NCBI GenBank assembly: GCA_003344405.1
Contig: NOWV01000017.1
Span: 372,001-436,000 of the forward strand
Reading direction: 5' to 3'
DNA from: Trichoplax sp. H2
Lineage: Eukaryota > Placozoa > Uniplacotomia > Trichoplacea
DNA: 64,000 bases
The notes under the pieces are model-generated. The model saw nothing but the letters and a program-made list of their open reading frames with translations. It made no database searches and had not been told where the DNA came from. This document shows positions 1 through 11,970 of this stretch, in pieces. Each line of letters starts with the position of its first letter. The first letter of the stretch is position 1. A program made the translations under genes and the position numbers.

Positions 1-569
1 ATTCAACGTTTGAAGACGGCGGACAGATGAAGGACGCATGTCGACGATTGTACAATACAACTGGACTACAGAAATCGACTACAGCAGTAAGTTAGTTTCT
101 ACTAAAGGAATCGACTTTTCATTGACAAAAATGCCAGGCCAACCTTTTTACTGTTCATTTTACTATAGCTGAAGACTAGAACCGTATAACCTACTGTAGC
201 TAACCCATTTGGAGGCTACTTTTCCATTTATGATATTGAAAAATCGTTTCCTATCCCCCTCTCTCTTCTAATCGTGTCGAAGTTGCTGACCTTGTCAAGT
301 TGAGTGGCCGAGTGTACAGTGTACAGTCCACAATACTGTACACATTCTCATACTGTACACTGTACAGTACACCAATGTCCAATCGCCACAACAGGACACT
401 CACTACTAGACTAACTCCTGTTCTTGTACGCAAGCACAAGCCTCAAAACCTCATTACAAGTAAACGTTGCACTACGATCTGCGATCCCTTTTTCAAGGCT
501 TGAGCAATAATTGAAAATAATAATCGTGGTAATCGATCCACTTGCACTCTCTTGAATAGTAAAAAAGAA
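1..569. other. Upstream region of WDSUB1
   Basis: No convincing coding exon was found here. Short open frames on both strands lack family resemblance and overlap the repeat cluster. The stretch holds a dense ACAGT/ACTGT repeat cluster (313-373) about 200 bases before the WDSUB1 start codon, so it probably contains the promoter and 5' UTR of that gene. An upstream neighbour may begin beyond the window edge. Confidence 0.5.
313..373. repeat. ACAGT/ACTGT palindromic repeat cluster, WDSUB1 promoter-proximal
   Basis: Repeated GTACAGT and ACTGTAC words in both orientations within about 60 bases; pairs of opposite words make short self-complementary stretches. The cluster lies about 200 bases upstream of the WDSUB1 ATG. 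The same word family recurs upstream of SOD2, WDR5, PHYHD1 and CCDC12 in this window. Confidence 0.75.
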
Positions 570-3500
570 ATGGCTGCTGCTAATTTATTAGCTACACTGA
601 CTGCTCCGTCGGAGATCAACAGTCTAAGTTTCTCACCTGTACGTAACTTATTAGCTATTGCTTATGGGAATAAAACAGTTGGCATTTACGATGTCAATGG
701 CAAGGAGATCGGAGAAAATCCCATCTCTCCCTTAATTGGCCATACTTATGCGGTCAATACATGTTGTTTTTCATCCTTTGGTACCATGTTAGCGTCGGGC
801 GCTACAGATTATGCCGTCTGTTTATGGGATATTAAATCGGGTGGTAATATCGCTTCATTTGAAAATCATACCAATGCCATACGTAAAGTGGTCTTTTCAC
901 CCAATTCCTCCTTGTTAGCATCAGCATCAGGCGATCAAACCATCAAAGTTTGGGAAATGTCACGAAGAAAATTACTACGATCATTACAAGGCCATGATAC
1001 AACCGTTAATACGTGTTGCTTTACACCGGATAGTAATTATATTGTATCAGGTGCATTTGATGGCCATATTAAATTATGGCAAGCCTCCTCTGGCCGTTGT
1101 TTACAGACTGAGTTTGATTGCCACGATTTAGGCGTTAATGATTGCCAGTTCTCTCCTACTTTTGGATCAGCATCTGAAGGTAACTTAGACACCAATAACC
1201 TGGAACAACAGGATCAACTCGGTACAGCATAAAATTAGCTATAGTTTAGTCGCTATCTACACATACACTTCAATTCCAGTTGCTATCATAACACGATCAT
1301 TTTTGTCGATACAGACAACATCCGATAGCAGTAGAAATCCTAAAAACATGTACAGTGCGGCGGTACAATAATTGCCCAATCATTAATTTATATTGATTAA
1401 CGGATCGACCAACTTGATACGCCCATATTACTCTAAATTGATTATACTACTTTATACCCGTTTATTAATGGCATAATCTTCTTTTTAGTACAGTACAACA
1501 AAGTACTACAGTACCGGAAAAAAAATGACACAACGTTGTTGTTCGTCCTAACCCTAAATACGAAGCATAGTAATTGTGTGATGGCCATCGTCAATGAATT
1601 CATTCTCATATAAATGAAAGTTGGCAAATATGCCTACGATAGACGAATACATTGCTCGATGATCCATCAATCAATCAAATACAATACAGTATACTACTCA
1701 CTGTGTACTACGGCATATCCAAGTAGATTACATATGTAGAAATTCGACTTAAAGAGCAGCTAGAAAGTGTAGTAAAATTTCTATTCATCAACGATACATT
1801 AAATCCTACGTACTCTAAACTATCTTATATTATATTCCATTTTAAGAGCCATAATACGTAATCAATATACTCTTGACAAACAATTGCGTTATATTATTGA
1901 TGGATTCGTGTTTGTTTTGATTTAATGATGGAATAGCAGCCAGTATTACAAGATCAATCTCTTTAATAGTAACTTGAAGTTGTCTACCATTCCTTATTCA
2001 TTAAATAAAAACAGCTATATATGTCCTGATTACTCCTATACAGCTCCACAGATATACTGTATTGTACATCTGGCAATAAAATAGAATTAAATGCACTGTA
2101 TTATTGATCAAAACATGTGATATACGTACTATTGTAAGAGAATGTACAGTAGTATTGTATATATATTATTACGCCATCAATATGACATGTTCGTATTATG
2201 TATACTGTATATCAATGATAGAATGGTTATACCAAGACTGCTATATATACGCATATTGCATTTCATTTTCTTGGTTAAAAGATTAACTTGCTACAATATT
2301 GCTTACAATATTTAAAAGACTGTAAGAAAAATTGTTAGGTACAAAATCTTACCTGTATTCGGATATTTTCTCCTATATTTCTATTAGCTTATCAAGAAAA
2401 CCTCAAGACAATAAATGGAACCATTCACTATCTTCTAGCGACTTGCGGTTCTGATATGTTTGTAAAATTATGGGATGTTTATATAGACCGGCAAGGTAAC
2501 TGATATTATTATAATAATATTAAAGTTATGTTGTATGACTTCACCAATTCAAGATTATATAATCGCTACGATTTTACTGCCTAGAATTTTGGCAACATTA
2601 ACTTTCTATAGCCGATATGTACTTTAGAATGTTATATATCTTACAAGAAAGGAATGATACCCTATCTCAAAATAAATAATAACAAACTATCATTTTATTT
2701 ACGTCCTGTGTTCTTACAGCTGATACTTATAATATCACTAAAAGGGGCGACTTATCCGGTCATCAGGTATGATATCTGATTTGATACTTAGGAATAAACT
2801 AAAAATTGAATCAGCTTTGTTTATGTTTTTTAATATAGTGTCAGAATTAGTTTCTCTAGGATATATTGATATATCTGTTATAGTTTAAGATAATTAATTA
2901 AAGATTTTCTTAGATTGCTTTTAAAAAGTTTTCTGTTATGTATACATTATGGATACAAGTATAATAAATTTTTAACAATTATTCTAACTTTATTTGAAAT
3001 CTTAGCTTCATGTAACGATTTTATAAATTTTTCTACATCATCACTTAGTCAACAGTCTGGTGCGCCATATTTTCTCCAAATGGTAAATTATTGGCATCAG
3101 GGTTAGTATTTTCATAAAACTGTATATTGGCAACTTGGACAAAAATCTTGGTATAATTTTATATTATAGTAGTAAACAATATTAATTGATACAGAACCTT
3201 CTAATGCAATTTTTTTACTATAGATCCGGAGATAGATCGGTCATTATTTGGAATCCGGTAAGAAAATCATCCATGATTAGCGACTATATGTAAATGGCTA
3301 ATTTACAATTTGTGGATATTTCCGATTAAATTTCAAATGTTTACAGTATTGCTATTTTTATCAAGAAAGTAGTAGTTAATCCATCTATCAACTTTTATTG
3401 CTACGCTTATGTTTTTCCTTCCATCTACATTAACATAATTATAAAATGTATTGTCAGAGGAGTATGATATGTCATTCTGTACTGTATAACCACCTGACTA

Positions 3501-4617
3501 ATCAAAGTCTCGTAAACTGATATAACTTTAGCTCCATGGTGAAGCTCTACAGAAATTAACCGCACATACTAGGTAAAGATTTCCTTTACTATCATATATA
3601 CGTACATCGGCACTATTTACAGATACGTGTATTTTAATCACATTTAAAATATCACTATCGCAATCGTATAATTCACAATAATACAATTTCTTTAGTTTTG
3701 TTACCTCCTGTGCATTCTCTATGGATAATTCTATCCTTGTAACTGGTTCGAACGATCGAACCCTCAAAATTTGGCAGATAAATATACATCAAGGTAACGA
3801 TATATGGTCAAGCTTAATAGAAAAAAATGCTTTAAATTGCCTTCTTAATTGTTAAAGAAAGAGCCTAAATTCAGTCTTTACTTCTTTAAGAATCAAATTC
3901 TATACGAAGTCAACAAGCAAATGATGGAAAGTCGAAAGCAATCGCCTCGGTATGTTGCTGCTTCTGTGGAACATGTTACGATAATCTGGGTACTAAATTA
4001 GTTCTGATCATGTAATTTTTCAGTTACAAGCCATGACCCTTGACGACACTTGCAATTGGCTAAAAACAATCGGAATGGAAAGATATGAAAAACAATTCCG
4101 CCATCATCAAATCAGTGGGTCTATTTTACCAACACTAACATCAATTTCCCTTATGCGCGATCTCAGTATTGAACCTCTCGGACATCGTAATCAAATTCTA
4201 AGAGCAATTCAAGAATTAAAGGATCGCTTAGGTTACTATCTGGGCTGCCTAGACTTTTATACAGCACATATAATTAATTTAATCTAAATTTTTCTCTATC
4301 CAGATAATTCAATTCCTGATGAATTCCTTTGCCCTATTTCCAGAGAAGTGATGACAGATCCTGTGGTTGCATCAGGTCGTATTAAATCAGTTGATATAAT
4401 AGCTACTACAGTATCATAGATTATTAATGGCAACTCATGTTAACCCTTTACCATAGACGGTTACTCATATCAGAGGCAAGCTATCGAATCTTGGCTGAAT
4501 GGAGGTAATCGTTTAACAAGCCCAATGACTAATGCTCCACTGAATGCATCTCTTTTAATTCCTAACAAAACTCTAAAATCTCTTATTCAAAAACATCTTG
4601 ACGGTGATAGAAGTTAA
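570..4617 (+). CDS. WDSUB1: WD repeat, SAM and U-box domain protein 1 (putative E3 ubiquitin ligase)
   Basis: Eleven exons: 570-1179, 2388-2495, 2720-2766, 3049-3101, 3224-3257, 3553-3572, 3696-3793, 3891-3949, 4024-4231, 4304-4375, 4457-4617. They splice in continuous phase to 489 residues, close to the roughly 476 of human WDSUB1. Residues about 10-330 are WD40 repeats (recurring xKLWD / xKVWE / IIWNP ends) forming a propeller. Residues about 348-411 are a SAM domain (begins MTLDDTCNWLKTIGMERYE). Residues about 413-489 are a U-box (PDEFLCPISREVMTDPVV, then SYQRQAIESWL), the E2-binding fold of U-box ubiquitin ligases. The WD-SAM-U-box order is diagnostic of WDSUB1. The start is the ATG at 570; the frame stays open upstream only through a non-ATG codon. 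Exon 6 is a 20-base microexon. Catalysis and substrates are inferred from the family. Confidence 0.93.
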
Positions 4618-5631
4618 TATAACTTCAATTTAAACCGTAGTAATTGAATTAAAGTTTTCGAAAAACTAATTAAAATTTAAGAAAATGTACTTTTCCTATA
4701 ATGTACATTGCTTATTCTATGCCATATCACCACTGGAATTATGGTTATTATAATTATAGCTAATGAAAGTATTGACTTTCTCAGTTTACTGGTAAAACTT
4801 AATTGAATAGTGCACCTTTCGCGTGTATTATATGTACTGCACCGCGTGTGTATTATCGAACTCTTGATGACAACCTATGTGTATGACGCATAAGAAGCTA
4901 ACAAAGTCCTCATAAGTACTGATACAAAAAGACATTTGAACTTATTTGCAAATTTAATCGCATATAATAGACTGTGCACTAAGCATAGCTTTGCTTGTCT
5001 TAAAGTATTTCTGAAAATGAATATCTCCCTACATACGTAACGTTAAATAGATATATGGCATAACGTAATGTAATCCTCTGTTACTATTAATGGCATTGTC
5101 AGGGAAATGCATTTATAACGAGTTGTTTATAACGATATCGATGGTTTTTAATCAAATCGCAAATATCTGATTTGTAATGATTATTTTAAATATTCGTAAT
5201 TGTTAGAAATTATTTACATTTAAGAGATACTGGATTATCTAGTGCATATATTACGCTCATGCTATCATAGGTATTAAAGCTACTACCTAGGCGATGTACA
5301 AACTACTAGTCTAACTTGTGTTATATAATTTGTGTATTTCACGGCACTATTAGATATTCATAGTAACATGAGCAATAAAAAGTTACATTTTATTAACGAT
5401 ACATCTGTACTTTCAAATAGATTTCATGCCACAATATTATCAGGTTGCAACTAATATGTAGATCTTTACAATTCTTTAAAAATATTTAAATAAAGTTCAA
5501 TTCTAGACAAATTTAGATTATGCGTTTTTTCTCAACTTTGGAAACAAATAAAACAGCACAATATAAAAAGATTCATTCTTAATTATTCAGCTCTTAATAC
5601 CTTCTTAGTACTATAGTGTATTATGGACGGC
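4618..5631. other. Intergenic region between convergent WDSUB1 and RPE
   Basis: AT-rich sequence between two convergent gene ends. A variant poly(A) signal ATTAAA lies about 30 bases after the WDSUB1 stop. Nothing else was recognised. Confidence 0.5.
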
Positions 5632-8104
5632 TTATAATGGAGCTTGATGCATGTATTGCTCAACAACGCTTTTCAATGTAGAAATTACTCCTCTTGGATC
5701 CTGACTTTTTATGATAGCACTTCCCGATACTATCATATTTGCGCCAGCCTTTTAATAGTATTCATTAATTGTTATTAAAACAGGTAAGGTATGCAGACAG
5801 CGAAATTAGTACAAATCGAAATGCTTATCATTCCGTAACCGATATTAGTTGTTCGTAGTCATAAGTCATACCTTAGCGGATTGATCTATATTGGAAGGGG
5901 AGACGCCGCCATCAACACCAATATTTAAAGTTTTAAACTTAGACCTTAGAAAAGCTACCTAATATTACAGGAGCAGTTGAAGTAGTGTAAGTACACAGTA
6001 ATTAATACTTAGTACGGCTTTTAAAACGATATTTTTCATATTTACCTTTGACATCATGTCACTCATAAATTTCTGACCACCGAATCCGGGCTCAACAGTC
6101 ATAACAAGGATCATATTAGCGTGATCAATATAGGGCAAAATCGTTTCAACAGGAGTCTTAGGTTTGATAGCGATTCCAACCTATAACATAACCGTAATTT
6201 ATAGTAAATATTAATAGGTTAGTTTAGGCTACAGCCGTAACATTCAGTCAGTTACTAATACGAAATCAGCAGAACAGCACTTTAGTATTAGTAAATTAAG
6301 ATTACATTAAACTTTATACGTAAAATACAAATAATCTATTTTATTTTCTTATCATTTACAGTATTAACTACGTATATAGATATCTTGTAACACATATTTG
6401 CAAATATGCGACAAGTATACGAGCAAGATGTCAAGTTAGTTAATACGCTTACGCTCTATCGACTTTAACAGAAAATGCTTACAAAAGAATGCAAACAAAT
6501 CGTAACTGTCCGTAGTAACTTTGCATGTGATGTATACAATACACACCTAAATTTACTATAACTTTAGTGAGAGAATATTTACTATAGTTCCTTTTAAAGT
6601 TATATTAATCTTTATCTATTTATTGAATATCCAATTTTAAAATAAATGAGTCATAATTATATGTATCAATATATATTTCGAATTAAGATCCACTAGACAG
6701 TGATACCCTTACCTTCATTCCAGTTTTTTTGATAGAATCAATAAGTTCTAGAGGATTATCTGAGATTCATTTTCAATAGGGTATAAAATAGATGAAGTTA
6801 GCGTAGTTATAGAAATATAACGATAACAAATGAAGATTTATGAATGTTGTGTCGTTATACAAAACTGAGGTTACTGTAGATACGATAATTAACAAAGTAA
6901 TTTAAGGTTCAAGTATCAAACCTGTAGCTTCAATATGAAAGGTATATTGCTGAACACCAGCATCAGCCATGGGTTTAACCCACTACAAATATAATATAGC
7001 GAATGAAAATTTTATATCTATTTTGAGGGGTATCATTAAAATGTACGTTGATTTATCTAGATTAAATTTCTTCGGATTAGATATTACGTACAGAAAAATT
7101 GTCCTACGTATTTAAAAGGTAAGCTACCATCTAGTCTACAACAGTTTACCTTTTCTGGATTAGCAACCATCATATGGACATCTGTAACATGAGATTGACA
7201 TAAGTCGTATGATTAGTTGCCATTTATGCTGCCATTAATTGATACTACTAGAGGTGTACTATATTATCTTTATACTGATAGCTAATTGATTGAAATTCGG
7301 TTTATGATACTTACCAAAGAAACTTTCGACTTTCGATCTCAGGCATTCTACAACTGGATGACCAAAAGTCAAATTGGGTACGAAATGACTACAATAAGAA
7401 AGAATCATGCTTATATATCACATTAAACAATTTAAAAAGATGCAATCTCTATCGGAGACATCCAATCAGTACGGCATTAGTATAGACCAAAGTCAGCCAA
7501 AGTATACACACAGTAAATACTTTAGTCAATGCAGCAGCGTTCTGATGATGCATTACTATGGTCTACCTTGTAACTTTATTTACAGTCAGCAATCAAGCTC
7601 AAGCTTTCCAGCTCAAGTTCTCGCAAGTAGACTCTCCAACTCTTTTACTTACGAACTGCATTATCATTTGTTTTGATTCAATTTATTTACAGCATCACAA
7701 ATACAAGTACGGTAGGTATCGAATACTACTGTATCATTTGTCCATTTGTTAACCTACCAGATTTCACTAATTCGATAGCAAAACCAAAATGAAGTAAAGT
7801 ATAGTACAATGTTCAAGTGCCTTATCCAGTCAATTACTCATACTGTATATAATATAATCATCGCTCGATATTAACGATTTAAATCAAAGCATACTCTATA
7901 ACATGGCATCAATCTTTCCCTATTATGATCAACAATATAGACAAGGAATTAATCTTCTTTGCGTTGGTCTTACCCATCCATGACATCAAGATGTAAATAG
8001 TCCGCTCCACATTCTACAAGTTTCTTAGCTTCATTAGCTAATACAGACAAATCGGAATTCAGTATAGAAGGGCCAATCATTGCCGATAAGTGTGTCTGTG
8101 CCAT
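5632..8104 (-). CDS. RPE: Ribulose-phosphate 3-epimerase
   Basis: Eight exons on the minus strand, in transcription order: 8104-7974, 7388-7315, 7181-7150, 6982-6922, 6759-6713, 6180-6046, 5958-5872, 5748-5632. They splice to 227 residues (human RPE has 228). The enzyme interconverts D-ribulose 5-phosphate and D-xylulose 5-phosphate in the pentose phosphate pathway. It is a TIM barrel, and the family landmarks are all present: [26 protein letters not shown] (metal and catalytic Asp), [25 protein letters not shown] and DGGVSPSN followed by [12 protein letters not shown] (phosphate loop). I chose the start at 8104 by alignment with the family N-terminus. The same frame stays open upstream to an ATG at 8377, which would add 91 residues of low-complexity, non-conserved sequence and is more likely 5' UTR. 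Confidence 0.95.
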
Positions 8105-10276
8105 GATTTGATTACTATAAGATGCTAATCTTGGAATAGATTGGATGGTGAATAAAGGAGAGGAAGGATTATTTCTGCAGCAGGCAGCCAGTTGGCGGTA
8201 AGCTCTGAACATTGAGTGTAATATGGTTGGCAGGTACTCAGGTAGTCTCAGAAGTCCCTGGTTGGTATGGTGGATTACGGGTATATCCACATCCTCATTC
8301 ATAATTCCTGGCACAATAGTACAGTATGAGTAATGTCTTTTAGCTGAAGATTCATATATCGTAACGGACAGTCCCATTACCAGACTATCGTGGCTGCAGT
8401 ACGAATATGATCGAAACTGGAAAAGGAGTTAATGGTTTCCAAAGTTCCTGTTGAAGGCATCCACATACCTTTTAAACAATTCTGTATAGTAGAGAGCAAA
8501 CAACTACTACAATGGCCATTATCATTAATAACTGACACTGAGTATATTGATTGCAATTTTGCTGAATTGATTGAAAGAGAACTGCAACCAGCGAAGAGGC
8601 AGACCGCGCAGTAACCTCGACCTCAACTTTTACTGTAGTACAGGCACATAAGTAGGTGCATCGTCTTACCGGCTACTAATCGATGCATATTCATATGTAA
8701 TTGTGAGGTATAGTCCCCCAAATAGATCTTGTTATCATTGGCAGAAGATCTACTGATCAATACCAGGGACTTTTAAGTTTTAATTAAGAGAAAACCTTAT
8801 CGATACAGACTCTTGGATAGTTGTGTAGTTGCAACGTGTAAAACTCGCAATCATTATTACGCATAGATCATATTCGTAGAGTAGATCCTATTGTTGCTAG
8901 CTCTTACTAGAAGAACTACCGATCAATGCACACTCTGATATGATTATAGAACATAACCCAAACCAGATCACGTTTATTAATATACTGTACAGTGTACAGT
9001 ATATGCATACACGAACATAAACCTACAAATAGTAGACCTTCCTGTCACTACAGCGATAGATAATCCTTGGTAGAATAACGAACTCGTGTGATAAAGTAAA
9101 GTTAATAAGAAATTACAGTACAGCTATACCAAAAATTGTCTTGATGCACGTCATAACATATAATATGGCATTTAATAAAGAAAATACGGTATTGGGATAG
9201 GGCAAAAGACTTTCATTTTTGGAGGAATTAGGCTCTATATTTATATTAATTGCTAATAAAATTACTCAGAAGTTAATCTAATATTTAGATTATGGCAATG
9301 ATTTAAATTTTGCAACATCAACCATTAGAATTAGTACATTGTATCCTGACTAACTAGCCGAAAAGATCATAAATCATGATAATTCCTATTGATTAACCAT
9401 ATCTATATAGTAGATCTGAATAATTTTAAGAATGAGTACCATTTGCTAGTGAATACCTTCATGATAAGTTTATTGCGGGAGGCATCAATGTTGAATACAC
9501 TTATAATTAATTAATTATATCACAGAAAATGATATTTCAGTGAGACAGAAATTAAATGATCAGTTCGACTTGCGACAAATGGAATAACTTGAGTAATAAT
9601 TACCGAAAATGGCTACAGTATTTTTCAGGCATTTATAATTCAAAAAAGAATAGCCTTTACATAATAAAATACATTGATCACAAATTTCTTAGCAGAATAC
9701 AATATTCACTTTAAAGTATAAATTTTTTCTATATACATCGAAATAAATTTCCTCATAATTACAATTATACAGATGATATATATATATATACATACGAGTA
9801 TGCATTGTATATACATTCGTGCCCATCCGGAGATTGTTAGAAAAAGGAAATGTTACTCATGTACCGTATACATATTTGGCAATAACAGCACATTACAGTA
9901 CCTAATATCCAGTATAAAAAGCTCAGTAAATTACGGACTACAGTTATTATCTAGGCTCTAAAAGAACATCCGTATCAGCATAGGACTCATGTAGTGCAAT
10001 ATACTAATGTACTGTTCTGTTTATTTCTACCGCAGAACAAATATCGACTTTACAAATTATGACAATATGGCATAATCACGAGCTTTCACGGTATTTTTAT
10101 ATAGAATAATAATATACAAAACTTTCATTAATTTACAACGCAACTGCTAAAGAGCAACTCGCTTGCAATTACTGCTATCACGTAACAAATTATGAATCAG
10201 TAGTTGTACGATGAAATACACTTTAAAAATCATCGCCTGATATATTGTAAGGCTTCAATGGACATTGCCCAAATAA
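8105..10276. other. Intergenic region between RPE and the deoxynucleoside kinase
   Basis: About 2.2 kb of AT-rich sequence separating two minus-strand genes. It contains an in-frame upstream extension of the RPE frame (8105-8377), one short unrecognised plus-strand frame (8432-8614, starts ATG, no domain seen), a near-palindromic ACTGTACAGT repeat at 8981-9004 and a short TA run near 9777. No supported gene. Confidence 0.45.
8981..9004. repeat. Near-palindrome of the ACAGT/ACTGT family
   Basis: A 24-base stretch reading almost the same on both strands, built of ACTGTAC and GTACAGT words flanked by TAT/ATA. It belongs to the dispersed word family seen at several gene starts. Here it is isolated, about 0.9 kb upstream of the RPE start codon. 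Confidence 0.6.
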
Positions 10277-11970
10277 CTATATTGACTTCTTTCCAGATGT
10301 TTCTTTTAGCTTAGTTGCAACTTTCATCCATAGCTCATCGTGATAGTTTGAATTCAAATAGCAATCCATTTCACCGTCTAGCACCTATAATTTAATCCCA
10401 TAAGCAATCTTAGAGCGATCTTTTATAAATTTTAATTCATCTCTGATATGACATACCAGCACCGACGAGCAACCATGATAAAGTTGGTTTTCACCATTAC
10501 CTAACCAGGACTCGTAACATTCGTGTATATCATTCAAGTAATCCTATCCGTTTCGATCAAATTTAAGTTGGTAGAGAAAATATTAGGTAATTGAATATAT
10601 TTCATTCTTTCCAGACGATAAAATTCAGTTATCCTTACCAGAGAAACAGTTTCTTCCTCTTTTCGTCCTCTTGCCTTCAACCTACTATAGCATACCTCAG
10701 GAGTAGCTCTAAGGTAAACTATTTTTCAATATCAAAGATATAATTTAGACTTTGGTTAGGGCCTAAAAGCAAATCAAAAATCTTCAATCTCCAATATCCC
10801 CTTATTTATGTAGCTTTTCCTTACCAATCAAATCTAATTTGGGTTTACAATTTTGCATTAGGAAATCGAACCACTCTACATAACACTTGTATTCCATGTT
10901 GTTCAGTAGTCCGCTACAAAATGTTTTCATTACATATGTGTTACATCCATGACAATTTAATTGATTTCCAGTAATAACGACTCACCTTTTATATAAATTT
11001 TCAACAAAGCAGTAGCGAGCGCTATAGGCGGAGCGTTCTAGTACGCAGAAAGGTACTTGCTAACAATTAGGAATTACTTATTAGGAGGATGCATGAATTT
11101 TTCTTGGTAACAATCTGCGTATTTTAGCATTTACTAACCTGCTTGGCATTATGGACATCCATCATAGTCAAGAGCACATAATTTTGAAACAGATATCCCC
11201 ATCGAGCAGGATCTTCATACATTTTATGCTTAAAAATATGAATAGATATACACAATTAACGTAAATATTTATTAATGGCAACAACGAAATAATGAATATT
11301 AAATCTTTTTCCAATATTATTACCGACAAATATGATATTTAAATTTAAGTAATGTCATCAGAAATATCTTACAATTAAATTATCTCCTCCAAGATCTTGC
11401 CATTTCTCTAGAGGTTCCGCTAAAACCTAGAGTTCATAGTTGAGAGTGAGCTTCACTATTTGTATTACATGTTTGGAAAGAGCTCATTCATATGGATATA
11501 ATAGTAACTATAGAAACTACTTCACTATAATTAAATTATTTAAATACCTCAACTTGAGGGTTACTCTCCAACCGTTTCAAAAAGGTGGATTTCCCACTAG
11601 CAATATTTCCTTCTACAGCAATCTGTTATATGATTTAAACATGTGGTTATTATATATAATCTTGGGATCTGACCTAGGTTGAAACATTGTGGACTGCAGT
11701 AATGCTGTAGCACTTTTAATTAAATAAAAACTGAAAGGTAATATAATAAAATATTACCTTGAATTTTCTACCTTCGCTGCTGCTAGGTCGCTTTATGGGT
11801 TCTGTATTGGTATAATTATTAGAAACGTCAGCGAGTGGCTCTCTTTTGCTTCTAACCAACATTTTGGCATTCATATGATTATGATGAATTTGATAGTTGG
11901 TTTGCAAAACCAGTGAGCGTTTGAAGATTTTCAATCTAGATAGAATAAGGAATGATTTACTGCATACCAT
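10277..11970 (-). CDS. Deoxynucleoside kinase, dCK/TK2/dNK family
   Basis: Nine exons on the minus strand: 11970-11758, 11622-11548, 11426-11373, 11228-11139, 11059-10986, 10913-10825, 10718-10639, 10543-10457, 10384-10277; 289 residues. It should phosphorylate deoxyribonucleosides with ATP for nucleotide salvage. Seen: P-loop GNIASGKST (76-84), LAEPLEKW (base-binding Glu region), the catalytic/base ERS at about 152-154 followed by [10 protein letters not shown], and [20 protein letters not shown], the sugar-binding and lid segment. The first 71 residues include a basic, hydroxylated start ([17 protein letters not shown]) that could target mitochondria as in TK2, then a KRPSSSEG stretch resembling the dCK N-terminus. 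Substrate preference (thymidine/deoxycytidine or broad) cannot be settled here. The ATG at 11970 is the first in frame. Confidence 0.9.

Noticed and set aside
251-503. Overlapping open frames on both strands upstream of WDSUB1
   Set aside because: They run through the ACAGT/ACTGT repeat cluster and encode YSVQ/LYST-type repeats of the DNA words, with no domain.
8432-8614. 60-codon plus-strand frame between RPE and the deoxynucleoside kinase
   Set aside because: Starts with ATG but shows no domain or supporting exon; length is within chance expectation.
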